From contig CBDHHF010000014.1 in assembly GCA_965263205.1 (NCBI GenBank), forward strand, positions 62,001 through 126,000: a DNA stretch of 64,000 bases, in the 5' to 3' direction. Position numbers and translations under genes: made by a program. Source of the DNA: JBCCIM01 sp965263205. Lineage in GTDB: Bacteria > Bacteroidota > Rhodothermia > Rhodothermales > JAHQVL01. The notes below the pieces were generated by a model, which ran no database searches, was not told where the DNA came from, and saw only the letters and a list, made by a program, of their open reading frames with translations. Numbering within the stretch: the first letter of the stretch is position 1; each line of letters opens with the position of its first letter. Below, piece by piece: positions 60,169 to 64,000 of the stretch.

Positions 60169-61575
60169 TTAATCAGCAGAACGCGCACGTAACTTGATTA
60201 CGTTTTCGATATGGTATGTATGAGGGAAAAGATCTACCGGCTGTACGGCCTCTATTTCATAGATATCGCCCATCATGTTTAGATCGCGCACTTGCGTCTG
60301 CGGATTACAACTCACGTACACAAAGCGTGCCGGCCGAAGTTCTGCAATTTGCGCTACCACTTTGGGATGCATGCCGGCGCGGGGCGGGTCAACAATAAGC
60401 ACGTCTGGTTTGCCATGTTTTTGGACAAACTCAGGCGTAAAGATCCGGCGCATATCGCCATCCAGGAAGGTACAATTTGTAATATTGTTGAGGCGGGCAT
60501 TGGCGTGCGCATTTTCGATAGCTTCGGGGACGAGTTCTACCCCTACCACATGCTTGACATGCGGAGCCATAAAAATTGAAATGGTGCCGGCGCCACAGTA
60601 AAGATCATAGACGAGGTCTTCCGGCCCCGCTTCAGCAAAATCACGCGCAACTTCGTACAGGCGCTCCGCCTGCACCGTGTTCGTTTGAAAAAACGCACCC
60701 GGACCAATTTCGAACGTAAAGCCACCAATTTGATCACGGATGAGCCCATCACCAAATCCAATGTGATGCTCCTCGCCAATCGCAACCTGCGCTAACCCTG
60801 TGTGAATGGTGTTGAGAAACGTTGTGACTTCAGGAAAACTTGCCTGCACGTACTCGGTCATGCGCGCAAAACGGTCCTCATCGAAACCATTCGTTACAAC
60901 ATTCACCATCAAGTCGCCCGTCCGCTTCCCGGTGCGCACCACGAGGTTGCGCAAATAACCAACGTGCTTGCGTACATCCCAGCAATCCCACCGCTCAGCT
61001 TTGGCCAATTGCCGAAAGCCATTAACAAGCCGTACGGACACATCAGCCGGCAAATAACAAGTTTGCAAGTCGATCACCCGATTAAAGCGCCCTGGTGCAT
61101 GCATGCCCAGCGCAAAGGAGGTGTCAAATTTCTTATCGCTTGCAATCTCTTCCGATGTCAACCAGCGCGAAGAGCTAAACGTGTACTCCATCTTGTTGCG
61201 ATAGTGAAAAACATCATCAGCTCCAATGATTGGGCTCACGTCTACATTGTCGATCCCTCCCTGGAATTGCAAAGCCTCGAGCACACTCTGGCGCTTGGCA
61301 TCAAGCTGGGCTTCATACTGCACATGCTGCCATTTACAGCCGCCACAACTGCCAAAATACTGGCATGTTGGATCGGTGCGCAATGGACTGGGAGAAACAA
61401 CCTCGAGCAGACGGGCCTCGGCAAATTTCTTCTTTTTGCGCACAACTTTGGCAAGCACCTTGTCGCCCGGCACTGCACCGGGCACAAAAACTACGTACCC
61501 ATTGAGCCGTGTGAGAGATTTTCCACGATCTGCAAATTTTTCGATCGTCAGTGTTAACTCGTCGCCTTTTCGCAA
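60169..61575 (-). CDS. rlmD: 23S rRNA (uracil-5)-methyltransferase RlmD/TrmA family
   Basis: The 468-residue protein has a TRAM domain (LTIEKFADRGKSLTRLNGYVVFVPGAVPGDKV), a [4Fe-4S] motif (CQYFGSCGGCKWQHVQ), the SAM domain (DLYCGAGTISIFMAP, VGVELVPEAIENA) and the catalytic DPPRAGMHPKV and FVYVSCNPQTQ. It methylates a uracil of 23S rRNA, by family position. RlmCD and RlmD cannot be told apart from sequence alone. Adjacent genes (cNMP-binding, outer-membrane) are unrelated. Confidence 0.93.
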   Translation of the reverse strand: MRKGDELTLTIEKFADRGKSLTRLNGYVVFVPGAVPGDKVLAKVVRKKKKFAEARLLEVVSPSPLRTDPTCQYFGSCGGCKWQHVQYEAQLDAKRQSVLEALQFQGGIDNVDVSPIIGADDVFHYRNKMEYTFSSSRWLTSEEIASDKKFDTSFALGMHAPGRFNRVIDLQTCYLPADVSVRLVNGFRQLAKAERWDCWDVRKHVGYLRNLVVRTGKRTGDLMVNVVTNGFDEDRFARMTEYVQASFPEVTTFLNTIHTGLAQVAIGEEHHIGFGDGLIRDQIGGFTFEIGPGAFFQTNTVQAERLYEVARDFAEAGPEDLVYDLYCGAGTISIFMAPHVKHVVGVELVPEAIENAHANARLNNITNCTFLDGDMRRIFTPEFVQKHGKPDVLIVDPPRAGMHPKVVAQIAELRPARFVYVSCNPQTQVRDLNMMGDIYEIEAVQPVDLFPHTYHIENVIKLRARSAD

Positions 61576-61603
61576 AGTGATTCCGGGGATTTAGATTGGA
61601 CCG

Positions 61604-62239
61604 CTAGGGCCTGACTACAAACGAAGCACTAGGAGACTTAGGATCGACGCGTTTTGTTGCAATGTTGTGCATCCGCGTTGCGGATACTTTGCCTTCTTTC
61701 TCAACCAGGAGGTTGTACATGGCAACGTGTTGCTCCGCGGCATAGCCGGCCAGCGCATGCAACAACGCTGCAGCAGTTCTCGGATCGCGCTTGATCATAG
61801 ACTTCAACTCAGGACGAAAAAAGCCAAATACGCTCGTCTCCGTAACCGCCTGTGCGGTCTCAAACCGCCTAAAATCGCCAAGCAACGCCAGATGGCCAAA
61901 AATCTCAGCATCCCCTATCTGCTGCGATTCGTGCAAGTTGCCTTCCTCATCTTCCGTCAACAAGCGCACGCGCCCACTTTGAACGATATAGATGCCCAAA
62001 CCCGGGTCGCGCTCGCGATAAATGTATTCATCCCGCTTGTATTCACGCACATGGAGCGCCTCAGCCAGGCTTCGGATGGTACCCCGATTAAAGTTTGCAA
62101 ATAGTCCAACCGACCGCAGCGATTGTGCAATGGTTTGCGTACGAATATCCAGTTGTGGCCGAAAGGCACGCCGGTACAGGCGCTCCAACCATTCCCGAAA
62201 GCCTTTCAAGGTCCGTTGGGTAGATTCAAATTGCGGCAT
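61604..62239 (-). CDS. CRP-fold cyclic-nucleotide-binding-like protein without HTH
   Basis: The 211-residue protein has a CRP-type beta-barrel (~42-155): RSVGLFANFNRGTIRSLAEALHVREYKRDEYIYRERDPGLGIYIVQSGRVRLL. The phosphate-binding cassette reads IFGHLALLGDFRRFETAQAV instead of the usual FGExALL-RxA, so the conserved Glu is His and the Arg is moved. cAMP binding is thus uncertain. No C-terminal DNA-binding domain follows; the end is a helical ~50 residues. It may bind another ligand or protein. It stands between rlmD (28 bp) and the barrel protein (11 bp). Confidence 0.88.
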   Translation of the reverse strand: MPQFESTQRTLKGFREWLERLYRRAFRPQLDIRTQTIAQSLRSVGLFANFNRGTIRSLAEALHVREYKRDEYIYRERDPGLGIYIVQSGRVRLLTEDEEGNLHESQQIGDAEIFGHLALLGDFRRFETAQAVTETSVFGFFRPELKSMIKRDPRTAAALLHALAGYAAEQHVAMYNLLVEKEGKVSATRMHNIATKRVDPKSPSASFVVRP

Positions 62240-62250
62240 TGATTTCCTGC

Positions 62251-64000
62251 CTAAAAGGTATGTCCGATACCAAAGTGGAGGCGGGATTCCTTGAACGCAT
62301 TATCAAGAAACGCTCCGCGCAGGGCTGGATCGTGGACGCGGTAGGCGAGATCCAATCGTAATATCAAATAATCCCAGGCGAGCCGCAAGCCGAAACCGGT
62401 ACCGACGCCAATTTCTTTGTAGAATGAGGAGAATTTAAAGTGACCGGCTTCGTCACCAGGATTTCGCGGGCCGAACCACACATTGCCGGCGTCGCCATAC
62501 AATGCAAGGATCCAATCCGCTGCAAGCACTTCGCGCAACACCGTACTGCGCAACTCAAGACTAGCTTCCAGCTTGATGTCTCCCCCCAAAATGCTGTTAT
62601 TCTCTGCTAACAAGCCACTGGTTGTATCCGCCCGCGTTCGTCCTGGCCCAAGCCCTCGAAGTCCCCATCCGCGCACACTCGAAGCCCCACCGCTGTAAAA
62701 ACGCCTGTCGAACGGGACCAGATCAGCCTGTCCTGTTGGATGTGCGATACCCCCAACCAGCTTCCAGGCCAACACAGAATTTTGGCTAATGGGTTTGTAT
62801 TGTCGCATGTCAGCGGAAAGACGCGCGTATTGGCGGTAAATCAGACTGTTATCCGAGTTATCGCTTCGCAACAATGAAAGTCCTGGTATCTTGCCCTCCA
62901 GTGAGTCGGGCGAGTACACAAACCGGTCGAGGAAGAATGGGAAATTACCCCCTATTTCCAACGCCCCTTCGTAACTGTAGCCCTGCTCCCTCCGCAAAGG
63001 ATTTACATTCGCAGCACGCCGGGTAAAGCGTAATGCACTGTTGATTTGCGGCTCAGTGTAATCTTCGAGGATTTGCGCAAACTGAACAGGATCATCTATC
63101 GACTCCAGGATACTGCCGAGGAAGTTATTGCGGAAGCCATTCAAGGTGTCCGGATTACTCAGCGAGAGGTCAAACAAATCCAGGTACGATACCAATGTTG
63201 GGCTCTGTTGCATTTCGAGCCGGAGCCGTGCGCTCCCCCTGCCTCGAATCACAAAACTGAGTTCTTCGCGACGCGCTGTCAAAAAAGATAGCGAGACCTG
63301 CGTGCGTGCGTCGTACAGGTCGAATACCTCATCCAATCGCTTGAAAGGCGCGATGAGATAAGGCAGCGTCAATGCTGTTGAAATTTCAGCCTGTGCAGAG
63401 GTAAAGAATGTGGTATCAATATCAGCAGCGATCGACCCCGTCGTGCTCATGCGAAAACTCTCGCCGTTTCCAAGAAGGTTTACATTCTCATACGACACCC
63501 CCAGCCCTGTGCCCAATTCGTTCTCTGAACCAGAGAGGACTCCGTTTCGCTGGAGCATAAACGCTTCAAATCGCATCTGATGCCGTTCGCGAGTCTCAAG
63601 TAATACGCGATGCGGCAATTGAAAACTACTATCTGCCGCATCACGCGTCGTATCGTTCCATTGCGGATCGATCCGGGACAAGACAAAGATGCCCTTTGCT
63701 TCAAGCCGGCGCTTTGTAGAGAGCAATTTGGACTGATCGTACCACTCGCCGGGCTCAAACTGGAGACTGCTCGCAAGAAGATCGCCTTTCAGCTTCCGAT
63801 CTCCCTGAATAGAAGCCGTTACCGAACCGCCCTCACTGGCAGCGTCTGCCGGATCTGCGCTATGTAGCGCGAGTTGCTTTTCTGCAACCTGCTCTGGACC
63901 GTTTACATCAAAGTGAATGTCGCCAAACCGATACCGATCGCCCGGACGCACGCGAAACGTAACGTCAAAAGAGTCGGGATTGTGATCGGTGATGATGGCG
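62251..64000 (-). CDS. BamA/TamA-family outer-membrane protein, N-terminus cut by window
   Basis: The frame runs from the right edge (in frame from 63999) to a stop at 62251; the N-terminus is missing. The first part looks like POTRA domains (ATYFGDIHFDV-type, here GDRYRFGDIHFDVNGPEQV; EPGEWYDQSKLLSTKRRLEAKGIF). The rest (~200 onwards) is a beta barrel with aromatic strands, ending LHFGIGHTF, a C-terminal Phe as barrel substrates have. It is an outer-membrane assembly factor of the Omp85 type. Whether it is BamA or a TamA-like paralogue cannot be settled with only part of the POTRA region. The cNMP-fold gene follows by 11 bp. Confidence 0.88.
   Translation of the reverse strand, partial: AIITDHNPDSFDVTFRVRPGDRYRFGDIHFDVNGPEQVAEKQLALHSADPADAASEGGSVTASIQGDRKLKGDLLASSLQFEPGEWYDQSKLLSTKRRLEAKGIFVLSRIDPQWNDTTRDAADSSFQLPHRVLLETRERHQMRFEAFMLQRNGVLSGSENELGTGLGVSYENVNLLGNGESFRMSTTGSIAADIDTTFFTSAQAEISTALTLPYLIAPFKRLDEVFDLYDARTQVSLSFLTARREELSFVIRGRGSARLRLEMQQSPTLVSYLDLFDLSLSNPDTLNGFRNNFLGSILESIDDPVQFAQILEDYTEPQINSALRFTRRAANVNPLRREQGYSYEGALEIGGNFPFFLDRFVYSPDSLEGKIPGLSLLRSDNSDNSLIYRQYARLSADMRQYKPISQNSVLAWKLVGGIAHPTGQADLVPFDRRFYSGGASSVRGWGLRGLGPGRTRADTTSGLLAENNSILGGDIKLEASLELRSTVLREVLAADWILALYGDAGNVWFGPRNPGDEAGHFKFSSFYKEIGVGTGFGLRLAWDYLILRLDLAYRVHDPALRGAFLDNAFKESRLHFGIGHTF

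Noticed and set aside
60802..61557. 251-codon plus-strand ORF opposite rlmD
   Set aside because: Antisense to a clear methyltransferase gene, with no ribosome site and no family signal.
1..64000. tRNA, rRNA or CRISPR genes
   Set aside because: By-eye scan of the gaps found no T-loop/D-loop pattern, no rRNA-like block and no regularly spaced repeats of 20-40 bp.

Overview
The window looks like chromosomal core sequence from a free-living aerobic bacterium of the Rhodothermota/Balneolota side of the Bacteroidota group. This is an inference. It rests on a C-terminal type IX secretion sorting domain, a 2-oxoglutarate dehydrogenase in which the E2 and E1 parts are fused, a zinc-free L31, start sites that mostly lack a clear Shine-Dalgarno, and a slightly GC-rich composition. 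No tRNA, rRNA, CRISPR array, prophage or complete insertion sequence was seen. Three genes are broken by small indels, which could be real decay or assembly errors.

Layout. 1-3.3 kb: secreted, lipoprotein and hydrolase genes. 3.3-9.3 kb: a fatty-acid oxidation electron route, made of an acyl-CoA dehydrogenase, EtfB and EtfA, then on the opposite strand a membrane Fe-S protein and a CCG-domain protein that together resemble EtfD. 9.5-12 kb: a ROK sugar kinase and a polyprenyl-phosphate sugar transferase. 12.0-12.6 kb: a repeat-rich gap holding a 349-bp MITE-like element. 12.6-19.4 kb: ABC-F ATPase, orphan sugar-binding lipoprotein, FG-GAP protein, a structured-RNA candidate and an ankyrin protein. 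19.5-23.9 kb: a large multi-PAS hybrid sensor kinase whose receiver domain has been frameshifted off. 24.3-27.5 kb: MscS channel, AlkA-type glycosylase and PPi-type phosphofructokinase. 27.8-35.5 kb: a broken sialidase-like gene, an HDOD protein, a pentapeptide-repeat K+ channel, alanine dehydrogenase, a broken amidohydrolase and a PQQ-type sugar dehydrogenase with a T9SS tail. 35.6-37.9 kb: a three-gene PspA operon. 38-42 kb: thymidine phosphorylase, L31 and UvrB.

42.2-47.3 kb is a compact signalling cluster: a TPR histidine kinase, a lone receiver, a receiver-cyclase-PilZ-like protein and a receiver-PP2C phosphatase. One kinase could feed three closely related receivers with different outputs. 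47.5-50 kb holds a mutarotase and a sigma factor followed by a TonB-like membrane protein, with a perfect 16-bp palindrome just before the sigma gene. 50.1-51.2 kb is an AT-rich gene between REP-like hairpins. 51.2-56.2 kb: small unknown genes, FloA, MoaC, Dtd, RdgB and S21. 56.3-64 kb: fused 2-oxoglutarate dehydrogenase, RlmD, a CRP-fold protein without a DNA-binding domain, and an outer-membrane barrel protein cut by the window end.

Two genome-wide signatures stand out. Many intergenic gaps carry degenerate repeats with a strict 7-bp period, and the palindrome GCCGGC is very common both in genes and in terminators.
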